Below, in pieces: positions 13,404-25,381 of a DNA stretch of 64,000 nt. The translations under genes were made by a program, and so were the position numbers. Origin of the DNA: Micromussa lordhowensis (taxonomy: Eukaryota; Cnidaria; Anthozoa; Scleractinia; Lobophylliidae); NCBI GenBank assembly GCA_964020085.1, contig OZ026607.1, positions 6,870,779 through 6,934,778 of the forward strand, in the 5' to 3' direction. Position 1 is the stretch's first letter; each line of letters starts with the position of its first letter. Under the pieces are notes generated by a model, which worked only from the letters and a program-made list of their open reading frames with translations, had not been told where the DNA came from and made no database searches.

Positions 13404-14269
13404 GTTCCTGGAATGTCGAAAGATCTCTCGTCAAAACTCAATCATGTGTAATGGACCTTTTGACCGATGTCATGCTTTTCTGATTTTTTTTTTCATTTAA
13501 AGAAAATATGAGCCTTGTCGCTCGATTTATCGTGGTGAATTTAGTAAATATGCAAAGTTTCATTAGAATCTGTTGCAAAGTTACGAAAATATGGCACCTT
13601 GGGAACTATGGAAACTTGCCAATTTTTTGAAAAGAAATGTATATGCCAGGGAGCAAGCACTGTCCCCTAGCATGAATTTCTTTCTAAAAATTGGCAAGTT
13701 TTAGAGACCCATGCTTCCATGTCTTTGCAACTGATATTTGTGAAACTTACAAAGTTTTGCCACAATAAATTGATGTATGAAAGTGGTTTTTTGTTTATAT
13801 GCTAGACACGAAAAATTGTTGATATTGCGTGACATGGGTAAAGAGGGCCATTTACAGGATCTTTATAACTCCACTGCGTTCATATGCATGGACCCTTTGC
13901 ATAAATGGCACCTAAATTAGAATAACAATACTCATACATCCTACGCCTCACATTAATGTCTGGAAACATAAGTTTGAGGCCAGTGATGTCTAAAGTATCG
14001 TTCTTCAGGTTTAGGTGCCATTTATCTACAGGATCTATGGTGTACAGTATCAAGAATTGATAGAATGTTACACTATACATTTTACTTTATTAACCTTACG
14101 TACATATATACATACATTTTTTGTTGTTGTTTTTTTTACATATATACATACATGCATACATAATGCATAAACTTTACTTCTATTCCAATTTTTGAATAGC
14201 ACTGTTGTGCTAGTATTTCTGAAAACACTTGATTATAAAATAGAAAAACTAAGTACATTTTAAGGAGGC

Positions 14270-14755
14270 TGGCAACAGTTTCCAGCACTTTTCTAACAGC
14301 TATACTTTGAAGGATGAATACTTAATGTTTAACAAGTGATGCTACAATCATGGTATCAAAAAACTGCCCAATCACCGGTGGACATGTTGCTGTCAAATTT
14401 GTGGCACAAGAGCCACCTTACATTTCCAAAAATTTAAGGTGGCTCTGAACCCACCCCACAGAATTTGTTTTAAACTTTGCAAAACGTTGCATCTTATCTT
14501 ATCAATAATATAGAAAAGGGGTCACCGAGCTTGTTTTCGAGTTATAAGTGCTCAAAGCCAAATTAAGGGAGTTTAAGCAGGTCATATTGTTGCTATAGTA
14601 ATCTACTGTGCCCCAAATATGACAGCAACATATTCACCAATGATTGGGCAGTTCTTGGATACCATGATTTTGGCATCAACCGATATAGAGTAGTTGTAAT
14701 GACCCATCAAAGTCTACATCTTGGAAAGTGGTGGAAATTGTTTTGAGCCACCATA
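14270..14755. repeat. Inverted-repeat element
   Basis: The left half (TGGTATCAAAAAACTGCCCA ... ACATGTTGCTGTCA) is repeated in inverted form in the right half (TGACAGCAACATATTCACCA ... TTGGGCAGTTCTTGGATACC). Outer ends share GCCACC/GGTGGC-type sequence. No ORF of note. Confidence 0.6.
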
Positions 14756-15009
14756 ACTGAATGTATATAAAAACTAATTAATTAACCTTATGTGTTACTT
14801 CAGCTAATCATAAACATACTACCAATTTGCTGACAACTATTTTCCTGATTAATTGCAAATCATTGACCATTGTGATAACAAATCAATCACCTATGATTTG
14901 GCTAATCTGACATCTATAACGGCTGTAATTGAAACCATCCTACAAGAAATCATTGCACTAATTTCCCTATGTTTTTTCTGCGTCCTTTGCAATTCTCCTA
15001 ACATCTCAG

Positions 15010-15720
15010 GGCCCGTCTATACTACGCCGGAGAAATTTGATATTCGCTACTTGCACATGACCCATAATCCCTTGCGTTGTTGGGGGGTAACCAGTAGAAG
15101 AAATGTATGGTATCATGACAAAAATTAGTTCGGTGAGCTCGGAAAACCAGCTACTAATGCTTAAAAATGCACCAGAATTTACCAAAATCATGATAGGAGA
15201 AATTTGTACTAGTTTATAACTAAATGTAGAGAAAATTTTTTTTTGTCCATACATCGTCTGTAAAATTACAAGACGATGTATGGACAAAAAAAGGAAAGGA
15301 TTATGGGTATGTGCAAGTAGCGAATTGGGAGGTTTTACTCCAAAAAAAGCATAAAATGTTTTCTGTCCACACTACCCCGGAGAAATCTGGAAACGCAACA
15401 GTCACCGGCGGCTGATAAGCTTAAATAAATGCATCCTTCAGGGTTAGGGTTAATCACATACGTCATCGTTTTCGAAAACCTCGGTTTTCAAAATGTTTTC
15501 ATCCACACTACGCCAGAGGAATTTAAAAACGCAACTGTCACGGGTATCATGTACTTGTGTTTGAGGAAAACTGGGCCAGGGAAATCACATGATTATAGTG
15601 ACGTCATCGTTTTCGAAAAGCTCCACACGAAAACGAAACCCGACGTTTTTAATTTCCTCCCGTTTGAAGAGCTCCGTTTTCGTGACGGATTAGTGTGTGG
15701 ACTGTAGACCTAACCGTAGG
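15010..15720. repeat. Cluster of CACACTACGCCGGAGAAAT-type repeats
   Basis: The motif (T)C(C/T)A(C/T)ACTACGCCGGAGAAAT and variants recur at about 15013, 15366 and 15508, with associated AACGCAAC(A/T)GTCAC. An inverted relative lies at about 63,390-63,505. I read this as nested copies of one MITE family. The short ORFs here are not convincing. Confidence 0.5.
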
Positions 15721-15879
15721 AATGAAGCTGCGTTTAAAATTTCTCCAACATAGTGTCAACGGTGCCTCACACTGACGTCTTCGTAGCGTCTAGTAGCTGA
15801 AAAGATCTGCACGAAGATACCGAACTGGGCTTAGACAATTATGGTTTTAATGGATTAGCAGGTGCAATGTTGGTCATAG

Positions 15880-16327
15880 CACAGGCGGCCCAGACGTGGA
15901 ATATGATTAATGTGTGGCATAATGCTGTTGGCGATTACGTTACAATTTTAGCCGTTTATAAGACAATGTATGAGAATGCTTCGAAAACTGCTCTTAGTGC
16001 TACGAATAGAAAATAATTTAATAAAAGTGGCTTACCTTATGTTTGCATTGCGTTTTATTGCTGTTTCTGAGTTCCTTGAGACTGTTTAGAGCCATTTCGG
16101 CGAGTTTTACTTTCTGGCGGTTTGCTTGCCTTAAAGAAATTTCTTTAACTCAGAAACATCAATAAAACGCAATGCAAACATAAGGTAAGCCACTTTTATT
16201 AAATTATTTTCTATTCGTAACACTTAGAGCAATTTTCGAAGCATTCTCATACATTGTCTCATAAACGGCTAAAATTGTAACGTAATCGCCAACAGCATAA
16301 TCATATTCCACGTCTGGGCCGCCTGTG
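15880..16327. repeat. Long inverted repeat (arms about 190 bp)
   Basis: Arm 15880-16073 is the inverted complement of 16147-16327 with few substitutions and one 13-base indel. The 73-base spacer has no gene. The transcribed form would be a long double-stranded hairpin. The arms carry no recognisable coding sequence. Confidence 0.85.
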
Positions 16328-16491
16328 GTCATAGATGATTACACTCGTTAATAATTCATGAAGTTTAAACACCGTGTTGGTGTTTGGATATCTGGTCCTA
16401 ATTATCATACAATTTTATGATTTTATTTCTCCGTTTTCTCTCTTTTCGCTTTCTCTTCGATTAAGAACGTATGTCATAAACACTCAAGACA

Positions 16492-16594
16492 GTGTTTGAC
16501 CACATTTCCAAACACCTCGAAGTTGGTCAAAAATACTTCGCTACGCGTCGTATTTTCAACTCTCTTCTCGGTGTTCGGAAATTTGGTCAAACAC
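16492..16594. repeat. Short inverted repeat GTGTTTGACCA...TGGTCAAACAC
   Basis: Arms of about 24 bp at 16492-16515 and 16571-16594 with a few mismatches. MITE-like ends. Confidence 0.6.
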
Positions 16595-17689
16595 GGTCTT
16601 TCGTGTTTGATATATTACATACTAGTGTAGCCAAAGCTATGAAAGTGCTGCGGAAATTGGGATGTTGTTTGCAAATTGAAGTAGGGATTATATAGAGCTT
16701 GTGTAGAAATGGTTGTCATCAAGTTAGTAATTTGTCTGGTCAAGTCCCAGAAATTGTTGAGTAAGATGTGGTTATATTACAGCGTTTAATTTGTGAAAGA
16801 AATAATGCAACAATAAAGTTTATAAGTTTAAGATTTCATGAACAAAATTAACTGATTTTGTGCGATTATGCAACGGCTTGTTAAAAAGTATGGAATGCAG
16901 CTGTGCGAATTAGTGCATAAGTGCGAACACATGCATATGAAAGCCTGTCAAATTTGTCGAGGTGCTTCGGCAAGAAGCACATGACAACTACAGGAGTATA
17001 CGACAAAGCTATCAGAAAAAATACTTAAACTACGTTCAATTTTTGGCAGACGACAGTACTATCGAAAGCCTCACAGTGTTACTTGTTTGCGGCGAACTCG
17101 ACCTGATCAATCTATTCATCGACATGTGTCTACCTAACAGTGTAACTTATTCAAGGCGAACTTGATATCAACCTATTGAAGACATATATCTACTTCAGGT
17201 AACCGTCCGCGCGTGGATCTCTGTAGCGCTTTCATTTCTCTTATAAACGTACGCTTAACTTTCCAAAATTTTCGTTCCCACTTGGTTCCATTTGGATGTT
17301 TCAGTGCCAGAACGAAAGCTGTCGGTCGCACGAAACTAATCTTCCATTTCCGACGATGGAAAAAAAGCAGGGCGCTCGCGATAAATTGGGGTTGTCCTGA
17401 AAGCCGGAATCGTCTCGCTTAGGGGTGTAAATTTTGGATTTTGGTCTCGCTTAGGGTGTTCCGGGCAAAGCGCCAATATTTTATGCCACCAAGGTCTCGT
17501 TTAGGGTTCCGCGAAGAAACACAGAATTATGCGAAGAGAAACAGAAGTCAAATTTTCTTTTTAACTTGTTTTGTTTACCGCATTGCCTCTGTGATTATAA
17601 GCTTAAATCAAAGATTTCTACAAAAAAAAACTACTTTTAGATAAAAGCATTCGATGATTATGTCTTTATATCATTAAAACTCATTGCAT

Positions 17690-17825
17690 GTCGTATTTGT
17701 TTGTTTTTAAGTGATCTCTTTTAGGGGTCAAAATTTGCTTAAGCCACGCCCAGATTGGTCTCCTTTAGGGGTCACAAAAACCCTGAGCCACGCCCAGATG
17801 GTCTCCTTTAGGGGTTAAATTCAAA
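17690..17825. repeat. Tandem repeat with GGTCTCCTTTAGGGGT
   Basis: The unit containing GCCACGCCCAGAT(T)GGTCTCCTTTAGGGGT recurs about three times with variation. Related GGTCTCGCTTAGGG phrases occur at 17,410-17,505. Otherwise the stretch 16,600-18,650 shows nothing I can name. Confidence 0.55.
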
Positions 17826-18660
17826 ATTTCCGACGAGCATCCCCGTCTGTTTCATATGGGAGTCCCCCCCCGGGGCCGGAATGCCGGAAATCAAGACCCG
17901 GAAATCCTAAAACCCGGAATGACTAATTTTAATCGCCGACACGCTTTTCAAGAAAAACAATCTGACAATAAGCTGGCCAAATTTCAGCTAAATCGGTTCA
18001 GGGCTGCCGACTTGGAGTTAAAAACGTCTGCTTAACTTTCCAAAATTTTCGTTCCGAGAAAACAAGGAAAATTTATTTCTTGCGGCATCTTAACCGCAAT
18101 AAGATTATAACACCTAATCATCCATTTTGATGTTTACCAGCGAGGGATCATCTTGCAACAACAATAGGCATTTGACAGGTGATATGCAGCAGGCCAAATC
18201 TTTACGCGGGACGTGGCGGGAATACACTGCATTTTCTGTTTATCGACGACAGACCAAGAAAACTAAAATCCTTTGAGACTGTCGCGTGACCGCCATCTTG
18301 ACCGCTCTTGAAAAGCTCTATTTGAACGTCTCGAAATCAAAAATTTCGAAAATTCGCATTCTGAACCCTGGCTGATACCTTAACATTGCAATGACGCACT
18401 GGCACTCGCCTGAACTGCGTCGAAACTCGAAAAAGTAAGATGACAGTGTAGAAGATCTTATGTTATGTTACGTTAGAACTTCTCGGTTGCTTATGTTCTT
18501 GGTCTCGAATTGAGGCAATGCGCAGTGCATTCTGGTCCGCTGAAAGCGAGGCTCTTCGCAGCGCAGAGCATTGTGGTCCGCTGAAAACGAGGCTAAAAAC
18601 CATGGCAAAATCTCAAATTTTCCTACCTTTCTTTTATATTTAGATTATGAACTGCTGCTC

Positions 18661-18893
18661 CGCTCGCTCCGCAGCAATTATTAAAAACTGGATCATCCAA
18701 TTCGAGAGTTTTCATTGGCTTAGCCAACGAATATGGTAAGCGTACGCGTGTTTTTTTTTTTAAGTTTAGTTTGATCTATTTTTGGGCCACTCGCCCTTGT
18801 TGGATATGAGATGATTATAGCCAACTCGACGCTATGCGCCTCGTTGGCTATCTACCATCTCATATCCAACGCGTGCTTGTGAAATAATTGTTA
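18661..18893. repeat. Dispersed foldback repeat, copy 2
   Basis: Matches the repeat at 9052-9327: AACTGGATCATCCAATTCGAG, then TTGGATATGAGATGATTATA and the palindromic TAGCCAACTCGACGC...TTGGCTA core. Confidence 0.7.
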
Positions 18894-19904
18894 AATACAT
18901 CTCTTGTTAGGGAACTGAAGCAATGAAGAAGGCGACGCCGAGGACAACGTCTTGTAAAACATTTCATTTAGATTATACGAACCTTCCAATTTGTCACAAA
19001 AACCCTTGGAGCGAGGCTGAGATTGTGTCTTCGAATTTCGTGGCTACTTAGATCTGTTCAGTACACCTTTCAGTCTAATAACGGAAGCGTTCATTCCAAA
19101 ACGGGAAATGCGAAGAATTAGCCGTCATGGTTCACGTTTTCCAAACAGACAGAACTTGGTTATTTCAAATTGGTGTTTGACAAAACATGGCTAAGAGTAT
19201 TGTTCAGAGATTTCAACAAATGTGCACAGCCAATTCTCTGCCGGCTCGTTAAACCTTTGTTTTGGTGATGCTGTCACCAAACAAAAGGAGACGTCGGCCT
19301 TTATTTTTCTTTTGTTGCCTTTGTTCGTTTGTTTTCGTTCTTTTACGGACGTTGTTAAAGCGGGGGTACACGTGAAGGCTGTTTTGACGTCGCTTAAAAC
19401 GGCCTTTCTGCCAACATCTCGGTCACGTTTCAAGCGACACTAAATCTCTCTGCTCATTTCCGATTAACCACTGTTTGGCGGTTTTGTGTAAATTTTTGGG
19501 TAATTTTTGGGCATTTTGGGAAAGACATATTTTTTCTCAACGGATAGGTTAAATTGAAAAAAATATGAAATGTTGAAGATTTGATGGATTTGGGAAATTG
19601 AAATGTGAAGTGAATAATTAGTAGACGGATACCAAACAGTCCCCTACCAACCTGGGGCTCTCTTTTGCGGGGCTCAACTGTCTGGTAGTGTTTCCAACCC
19701 ATCTTTCACTCCTATTCATGTTTACCCCTGCCTTAATCGATAAGTCAATACTTTCGGCCAATATTCTGACTGATACTGTTCTGAAGGTTTTACTAAGATC
19801 AAACCTCACTCCAATGAAAATCAACAAAATCAATCCTTACTGGTTACAAGGACAAGTTCACATAAATATCCCTTGTCGAGATCCGCGGGAGGGGGAGGAG
19901 CTCG

Positions 19905-20235
19905 CTATAATGGTCTACAAGGGTAGGCACCGCCCGAAAGGGGTACCCCGTTCAGGCTTCAGTTATATAAAAGGGTAGAAATTTCACAAGCTGAGGTATA
20001 TGAAAAGGGAGGGAAATCGGGATATCTTGACTCCCGCCATAACGTGAACTAAACAAATAATACTTGTTTGTTTGGTTAACATAACTTTTGGCAATGCTTG
20101 TTTTTCTCCAGTAAGATGGTTTATTAACTTCATTCCGAGGGTTTACAAAAGAGATGCAGGGTACGTTCTTTAGAAGGTATGTGAAAGGGGTATCTTTTCT
20201 GTCAAAATGGTATACAAAAGGTTAAGGGGTTGGAC
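19905..20235. repeat. Dispersed repeat, also present inverted at 62.8-63.1 kb
   Basis: CGAAAGGGGTACC, GGGTAGAAATTTCACAAG and TGAGGTATATGAAA(A)GGG phrases reappear in inverted orientation and the same order at 62,790-63,110. No coding potential. Confidence 0.6.
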
Positions 20236-20648
20236 CTCGAGGAGGGACCCCACCCCCTCCCATATAAAACTTTGCACAGTACACCCTCCCTCCCACTCTG
20301 GCGGGAGGCCTAAAATTTGTTTCAGTTGAAGAGTAACTGAGTAAGACGAAGTTCTATAATTAACTTGTGAACACCATGCAAGCAAATCAATGTTAGGGTT
20401 CTCGTATATAATCCCTTTCGCGTCATATAACCGCACGTTAGAAATACATAAATGAAAAAAAAAAACAGAAAAGAAAAAGAATCCAAGAGCGAGCAAGAGA
20501 AAAAAACAAACAGGCCTCAAAATCTCGTACCCAGATCTGACTCTCTCTAGCGTTTGGTCATAGGAGGTCTGGGTTCGTTCAAGTGTTCCCTATTCAAAAT
20601 TGAAAGAGTAGAATAAAATACAACCCTTACTCCCTGCTTGGTTACTTG

Positions 20649-23600
20649 TCAACAATTGTCAAGTCGCGGTAATTTGCTGCTACTTAAGGATGTACTATCT
20701 GTCCTCCTGGTTTGGTTGCACAGTTTAAGAATCTTTCTGGCATTCTTGTAGCACTCGTCTCCTTTGAAATAACTTGTATCGACATTGGCATGTTCCTCGC
20801 CGAAAATCCTATTCTGGATCATCAGTGCCTTCTCGTGGTGTTCTTTTGCTTCATTGTACTGTCCAAGTCGCTGATAAACATTTCCTAAGTTGTTATAGCT
20901 TCCTGCAACATCAACATTTTCCTCGCCGAAAATCTTTTTTCTGGTAATAAGTGCCTTCTCGTGGAATTCTTTGGCTTCATTGTATTGTCCAAATTCCTGA
21001 AAAAAATTTCCCAAGTTGTTATAACTTGTTGCAACATTGGCATGTTCCTCGCCGAAGATCTTTTTCCTGGTGATAAGTGCCTTCTCGTGGTATTCTTTTG
21101 CTTCACTGTACTGTCCAAGTCGCTGATAAACATTTGCCAAGTTGTTATAGCTTCCTGCAACATAAGCATTTTCCTCGCCGAAAATCTTTTTTCTGGTGAT
21201 AAGTGCCTTCTCGTGGTATTCTTTTGCTTCATTGTACTGTCCAAGTTCGTGAAAAACATTTCCCAAGTTGTTATAACTTGTTGCGACATCAGCATGGTCC
21301 TCGCCGAAAATCTTTCTTCTGGTGATCAGTGCCTTCTCGTGGTATTCTTTCACTTCTTTGTACTGTCCAAGTCGCTGATAAACATTTGCCAAGTTGTTAT
21401 AGCTTCCTGCAACATAAGCACTTTCCTCGCCGAAAATCTTTTCCTGGATGATCAGTGCCTTCTCGTGGTATTCTTTTGCTTCATTGTACTGTCCAAGTCG
21501 CTGATAAACATTTCCTAAGTTGTTATAGCTTCCTGCAACTTCAACATTTTCCTCGCCGAAAATCTTTTTTCTGGTGATAAGTGCCTTCTCGTGGAATTCT
21601 TTAGCTTCTTTGTACTGTCTAAGTTCGTGATAAACATTTGCCAAGTTGTTATAGCTTCTTGCGACATCAGCATTTTCCTCGCCGAAAATCTTTTCCTGGA
21701 TGATCAGTGCCTTCTCGTGGTATTCTTTTGCTTCACTGTACTGTCCAAGTTGCCGATAAATACTTCCCAAGTTGTTATAACTTCCTGCAACATAAGCACT
21801 TTCCTCTCCGAAAATCTTTTTCTTGGTTATCAGTGCCTTCTCGTGGTATTCTTTCGCTTCTTTGTACTGTCCAAGTTCCTGATAAACATTTGCCAAGTTG
21901 TTATAGCTTCTTGCGACATCAGCATTGTCCTCGCCGATAATCTTTTCTTGGATGATCAGTGCCTTCTCGTGGTATTCTTTTGCTTCATTGTACTGTCCAA
22001 GTTGCTGATAAACACTTCCCAAGTTGTTATAGCTTCCTGCAACATAAGCACTTTCCTCGCCGAAAATCTTTTTCCTGGTGATCAGTGCCTTCTCGTGGTA
22101 TTCTTTAGCTTCTTTGTACTGTCCAAGTTCGTGATAAACATTTGCCAAGTTGTTATAACTTGTTGCCGTATTGGCATGTTCCTCGCCGAAAATCGTTTTT
22201 ATGGTGATCATTGCCCTTTCGTGGTATTCTTTTGCTTCATTGTACTGTGCAAGTTGCCGATAAATACTTCCCAAGTTGTTGTAGCTTCCTGCAACATAAG
22301 CACTTTCCTCGCCGAAAATCTTTTTCTTGATTATAAGTGCCTTCTCGTGGTATTGTTTAGCTTCTCTGTACTGTCCAAGTTGCTGATAAACATTTCCCAG
22401 GTTGTTATAACTTGTTGCCACATTGCCATGTTCCTTGCCGAAAATTTTTTTTCTGATGATCAGTGCCTTCTCGTGGCATTCTTTAGCTTCATTGTATTGT
22501 CCAATTTCGTGATAAACATTTCCCAAGTTGTTATAACTTGCTGCGACATCAGCATGGTCCTCGCCAAAAATCTTTTTCTTGATGGTCAGTGCCTTTTCGT
22601 GGTATTCTTTAGCTTCATTGTACTGTCCAAGATGTCGATAAACATTTCCAAAGTTGTTATAGCTTCCAGCTACCTTCCAGTGATTCTCACCGTAAATTGC
22701 AGTATATATCTTGATAGCCTCTTCATGGTACAAAATTGATGATTTATACTGGCATGTCATTGATAATATTGACCCGTGCACATTGAAGACGTCTGCTTTA
22801 ATTATATTGCCCTCTCGTGTACTATTTACGTATTGAACAAAATCACAGGCTAACGTTGAGAACAGAACTGCATTTGATAAATTACTAAGGTTACAAAACA
22901 CAGTGGCACTTGAACAAAGCCATGAAACCACATTGTGAGGAGAAATGAAGGATGCTAGCTTTTTTACCGAAACATCGTTTGCAGCAAACGTGTTCGTAAG
23001 AATTTCATGCATCGCTTTGCAATGAGTTGTAATCCGACGTAGCAATACGCAAACGTCCTCTCTTTCATGTACACGATTCTGTTCCGACTTAATAAGGGAG
23101 TGAAAAACCTGAACTGCTACAGATAAACACTGATGTTTCTCTGTGACCTCCATCAGTTGCATTTTCCTAAGTACTTGATGAACAACGTTATGCACTCTCA
23201 AATAGCCCGGTGCTCCATCTTCATTGTATAAAGGCAAAATCAAGGAGGAGTTTAAAATCTTTGCTTTGATTAACTCGTCAGTCTGTCCCAAGCCGCGAAT
23301 GTTGACAAAGTTTACAGCTGCTTGAATTGGGAGAGGTTCCGAATCACATAGCGAGAAAAAGAGAAATATCTGGCGAAGAACGTCATCGCTTTCCAAAATG
23401 CTCTTTAAAGCCAGTTTAATTGCTGCAGTCATTGTTTTTGAATACGCTGAATTCGTATTGGCAAGGGGTTCTTCTGCTACTTCATGACCGCGTTCAGCAA
23501 GATTTTCCAAGTACTTTGTCCAGCCATAGGTTGGAGAACCATGACGCACAAATTGCACGTAAACTGCAGCGGCTGCTAAGGCAAGCGGCTGATAGTCAAG

Positions 23601-24899
23601 AACCTCGACAACCTTTTGAACTTGTTCGTCATTGGAAATTTGTGATACTTGTTCCAATAGCTCGACTGCGTCTGCTGCCTGCATTCCTGCACTGAGTGGC
23701 TCATGGTAAGTATGAGGAGCATTTGTAGGAATTGCACTGCTGTCTTGAGTTGTAATCAGCACCTGGCCATGACTCCACTCTTCACTGGCTGTCTGAGGTA
23801 GGTGCTTACAAACCGAGGAAAGGTCGACAACGTTGTCTGCTATTATTAACCACTTTGAAAACAGCTTAAACTTTGGGAAAATTAAACACTGGAGATGATG
23901 AATTTTTTCCTCGGGGCTGATTGCTTTCGTGGTAGCTAGGTTAGTGTAGCTGTAGTCAGGAATTCCCACATGTTTAGCCAGATTGAAGTACGAATCAGCT
24001 AGCGTTTCAAGGGTTTCAGCATTCAGGGTAGCAACGAATGTTAAGGCTTCACTTTCACCTGATCTTATCTTAAAGAACTCTTCTCCAATTTGACGCGCAA
24101 GTTGAGTTTTTCCGCATCCAGGATTTCCCGACAAATAAATGGTACTGATTGCTCCGTTACTTCCATCGTCAAGCTCTTGCATTTTTGCCATGATCCTTGT
24201 GACGTCATCGGAACGTTTGATGATTTGGTGACATGGCTTGGAAGTGAGAGTAAAGAAAGACTTAACCTTGGAATTAATCTCTTGCGTAAGACATTCAACC
24301 TGCTCTTCCTTTTCCTCTATCGTGTCATGTGCTACTTGTAAATCAAACTTGACTTTTTTCAATTCTGATTGTAGATTAGCAACCTCTGCCATCAATTTGC
24401 TTACTTCAGCCGTGGGGAAGCTCGTTTGGTTTTTAACCGCCTCTATATCACTGATCGGAAGACTCAAAGAGTTGAACGCCGCTAACACTCTTCCGACATA
24501 ACCCCTGAATTCAGCATCAGTAAATTTCGCCTCCCTGATATGAGCAATTTCATTTCGGACTTCACGAAGATCATCGACTTCTTTCCAGATGGCTGCACTA
24601 AGCGTTCTGCCGATGCTATCCGAGAACAGGATCGCGAAAAACAAACAGCTAGAGTCCCACCCTGCCGTATTACCTTTCCGTATGGTCACCAGATATCGCT
24701 TATTCGTCGAACGGCTTCTTCGAGACTCGTTCCTGTAGAAGTCTGACCCATTCTTTGGCGTGTCCTTCCATTCTCCAGGTGTTGGCTTGTAAATGAAATC
24801 CCATTCTTGCTTGAAGAGTCGTCGTAGTCCTTTGGGAACCCAGTTAAAGGCGATGTCACAAATTCGAAAATAGTTCAATTGCTCTGAAGTGTACTCCAT
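20649..24899 (-). CDS. HEPN-NB-ARC-TPR receptor-like protein
   Basis: Intact single-exon ORF. I take the ATG at 24899 (MEYTSEQLNYF), giving 1,416 residues. Residues about 20-140 form a DZIP3/hRUL138-type HEPN domain (WDSSCLFFAILF, then VDDLREVRNEIAH with the RN..H motif). A coiled coil (about 160-215) follows. An NB-ARC-type NTPase comes next: P-loop GNPGCGKTQ near residue 258, Walker B KWLIIADNV, an ITTQDSS sensor and a YQPLALA GxP-like motif. The last 630 residues are 15 tandem 42-residue kinesin-light-chain-like TPRs (consensus SYNNLGNVYxxLGQYNEAKE), plus degenerate flanking repeats. Architecture resembles NLR-type innate sensors, with the TPRs as ligand-binding platform. Function is inferred. 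A closer relative in databases would decide between immune sensor and scaffold. Confidence 0.85.
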   Translation of the reverse strand: MEYTSEQLNYFRICDIAFNWVPKGLRRLFKQEWDFIYKPTPGEWKDTPKNGSDFYRNESRRSRSTNKRYLVTIRKGNTAGWDSSCLFFAILFSDSIGRTLSAAIWKEVDDLREVRNEIAHIREAKFTDAEFRGYVGRVLAAFNSLSLPISDIEAVKNQTSFPTAEVSKLMAEVANLQSELKKVKFDLQVAHDTIEEKEEQVECLTQEINSKVKSFFTLTSKPCHQIIKRSDDVTRIMAKMQELDDGSNGAISTIYLSGNPGCGKTQLARQIGEEFFKIRSGESEALTFVATLNAETLETLADSYFNLAKHVGIPDYSYTNLATTKAISPEEKIHHLQCLIFPKFKLFSKWLIIADNVVDLSSVCKHLPQTASEEWSHGQVLITTQDSSAIPTNAPHTYHEPLSAGMQAADAVELLEQVSQISNDEQVQKVVEVLDYQPLALAAAAVYVQFVRHGSPTYGWTKYLENLAERGHEVAEEPLANTNSAYSKTMTAAIKLALKSILESDDVLRQIFLFFSLCDSEPLPIQAAVNFVNIRGLGQTDELIKAKILNSSLILPLYNEDGAPGYLRVHNVVHQVLRKMQLMEVTEKHQCLSVAVQVFHSLIKSEQNRVHEREDVCVLLRRITTHCKAMHEILTNTFAANDVSVKKLASFISPHNVVSWLCSSATVFCNLSNLSNAVLFSTLACDFVQYVNSTREGNIIKADVFNVHGSILSMTCQYKSSILYHEEAIKIYTAIYGENHWKVAGSYNNFGNVYRHLGQYNEAKEYHEKALTIKKKIFGEDHADVAASYNNLGNVYHEIGQYNEAKECHEKALIIRKKIFGKEHGNVATSYNNLGNVYQQLGQYREAKQYHEKALIIKKKIFGEESAYVAGSYNNLGSIYRQLAQYNEAKEYHERAMITIKTIFGEEHANTATSYNNLANVYHELGQYKEAKEYHEKALITRKKIFGEESAYVAGSYNNLGSVYQQLGQYNEAKEYHEKALIIQEKIIGEDNADVARSYNNLANVYQELGQYKEAKEYHEKALITKKKIFGEESAYVAGSYNNLGSIYRQLGQYSEAKEYHEKALIIQEKIFGEENADVARSYNNLANVYHELRQYKEAKEFHEKALITRKKIFGEENVEVAGSYNNLGNVYQRLGQYNEAKEYHEKALIIQEKIFGEESAYVAGSYNNLANVYQRLGQYKEVKEYHEKALITRRKIFGEDHADVATSYNNLGNVFHELGQYNEAKEYHEKALITRKKIFGEENAYVAGSYNNLANVYQRLGQYSEAKEYHEKALITRKKIFGEEHANVATSYNNLGNFFQEFGQYNEAKEFHEKALITRKKIFGEENVDVAGSYNNLGNVYQRLGQYNEAKEHHEKALMIQNRIFGEEHANVDTSYFKGDECYKNARKILKLCNQTRRTDSTSLSSSKLPRLDNC
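20780..22680. repeat. 126-bp tandem repeats encoding TPRs
   Basis: Fifteen consecutive 126-bp units, highly similar in DNA, encode the TPR array of the minus-strand gene. High nucleotide similarity between units points to recent unequal exchange or gene conversion. It also creates long antisense ORFs that are artefacts. Confidence 0.85.
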
Positions 24900-25381
24900 C
24901 GTGAAAAGTCCTGCAGTGGAAATACACCCAGGCTTCAATTGTGGTTATAAGGCAAAAGTGTGTAAATAACTGTATGGAATGTATCAAAAGAATAACAAAA
25001 CCGGCATGGGGTGTGTAACAATCAGAGGAAACAAGATCGTGTAGTTTTGCTCTTAGGTGGGGCGAGGAGTGGCTTTTGTCGAAAGCTGAACCGGAAGTGA
25101 CATTTACATTTACATTTAAATTGTTGTACCCCCTCTTAGGACTAGAAAAAAGCATGTGGGCGAGAAACAGTGTTCTTCTTGTTGGGATCGTTGGCAGCCG
25201 TAAAGTTTGTGTTTTTTTCGCACTGGAAAAGTTGTAGAGCGGGCGATTAAACCTGAGACGAGACAAAAACGGTGTGGATGTCATTTGTTAGATTCGGAGT
25301 TCGAACATGGTGACCCCGACGTGACCTTACCGTTCGCATTAAGCGTTGTTCGCTGCCGTTTGACGCCATCGTCCGAACGAA

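Noticed and set aside
12374..13500. Several ORFs of 60-100 codons between 12.3 and 13.5 kb
   Set aside because: No domain, no splice context, and one runs through a perfect hairpin and a tandem duplication.
20780..22680. CRISPR-like regular repeats
   Set aside because: The repeats are contiguous 126-bp coding units with no spacers, in a eukaryotic gene.
20885..22739. Long plus-strand and minus-strand ORFs rich in FFCFIVLSK-type repeats across 20.9-22.7 kb
   Set aside because: They are frame shadows of the 126-bp TPR repeats; the true frame is the minus-strand HEPN-NB-ARC-TPR gene.
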